Part shown: one piece after another, positions 61,823-64,000 of the stretch | How positions within the stretch are numbered: the stretch's first letter is position 1 | Layout of the letters: every line of letters begins with the position of its first letter | NCBI GenBank assembly: GCA_022575985.1 | Contig: JAKSXM010000149.1 | Coordinates: 1-64,000, forward strand | Direction: 5' to 3' | DNA length: 64,000 nucleotides | Source of the DNA: Anagrus nilaparvatae | Lineage: Eukaryota > Arthropoda > Insecta > Hymenoptera > Mymaridae | The notes under the pieces: generated by a model | The model's input: only the letters and a program-made list of their open reading frames with translations | What the model was told of the DNA's origin: nothing | Database searches by the model: none | Made by a program: the position numbers and the translations under genes

Positions 61823-64000
<2,178 letters not shown>

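Overview
This window is mitochondrial DNA from an ascomycete, most likely a budding yeast that has kept respiratory complex I. It carries cob, cox1-3, atp6, atp8, atp9, seven nad genes (1, 2, 3, 4, 4L, 5, 6), rps3, both rRNAs and 23 tRNAs. AT content is high, group I introns carry homing-endonuclease ORFs, and short GC-rich palindromes are scattered in the spacers. I cannot fix the species. Leucine codons are almost all CTN, and TTA/TTG are virtually absent. I recall this trait from the Magnusiomyces/Saprochaete group, but that link is memory plus inference.

The window is longer than one genome. The sequence at 39053 returns to the sequence at position 1, and the two copies stay collinear to the end of the window (64000 corresponds to about 24930). 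The unit is therefore about 39.05 kb, read about 1.64 times. This fits a circular map assembled past its own end, or a head-to-tail concatemer. Bases 1-39052 are one complete unit.

Gene order in the unit (minus-strand genes in brackets): [cob exons 2-3 wrap from the end], rns, trnD, nad4L-nad5, trnH, trnM, [trnR-UCG], [trnL-UAG], [atp9], [trnW], [trnC], [nad6], rnl, trnP, [rps3], [trnN], trnG, nad2-nad3, nad4, trnM, trnE, trnT, trnQ, [trnK], trnS-GCU, cox1, atp8-atp6, trnV, cox2, trnR-UCU, nad1, trnA, trnF, trnY, [trnS-UGA], cox3, trnI, cob. There are eight group I introns: four in cox1, two in nad5 and two in cob. Seven carry LAGLIDADG or GIY-YIG ORFs. nad4L/nad5 and nad2/nad3 overlap by one base.

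Three features stand out. (1) The only leucine tRNA is UAG, and TTA/TTG are missing from the conserved genes. The few exceptions sit at the 3' ends of nad3 and nad6 and in one intron ORF. (2) A C-rich motif, roughly TATCyCCCCttTTTT, occurs at or just after the end of every protein-coding unit on both strands, and probably marks mRNA 3' ends. (3) trnW has a CCA anticodon and conserved genes use only TGG, yet two intron ORFs have in-frame TGA at tryptophan positions.

Sequence quality is uneven. Between about 36.6 and 42.3 kb there are many single-base insertions, which break cox3, cob exon 1 and the cob-i1 ORF, and which break cob and rns in the second copy relative to the first. Elsewhere the copies differ mostly in homopolymer length. 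nad2 has an extra G in both copies.
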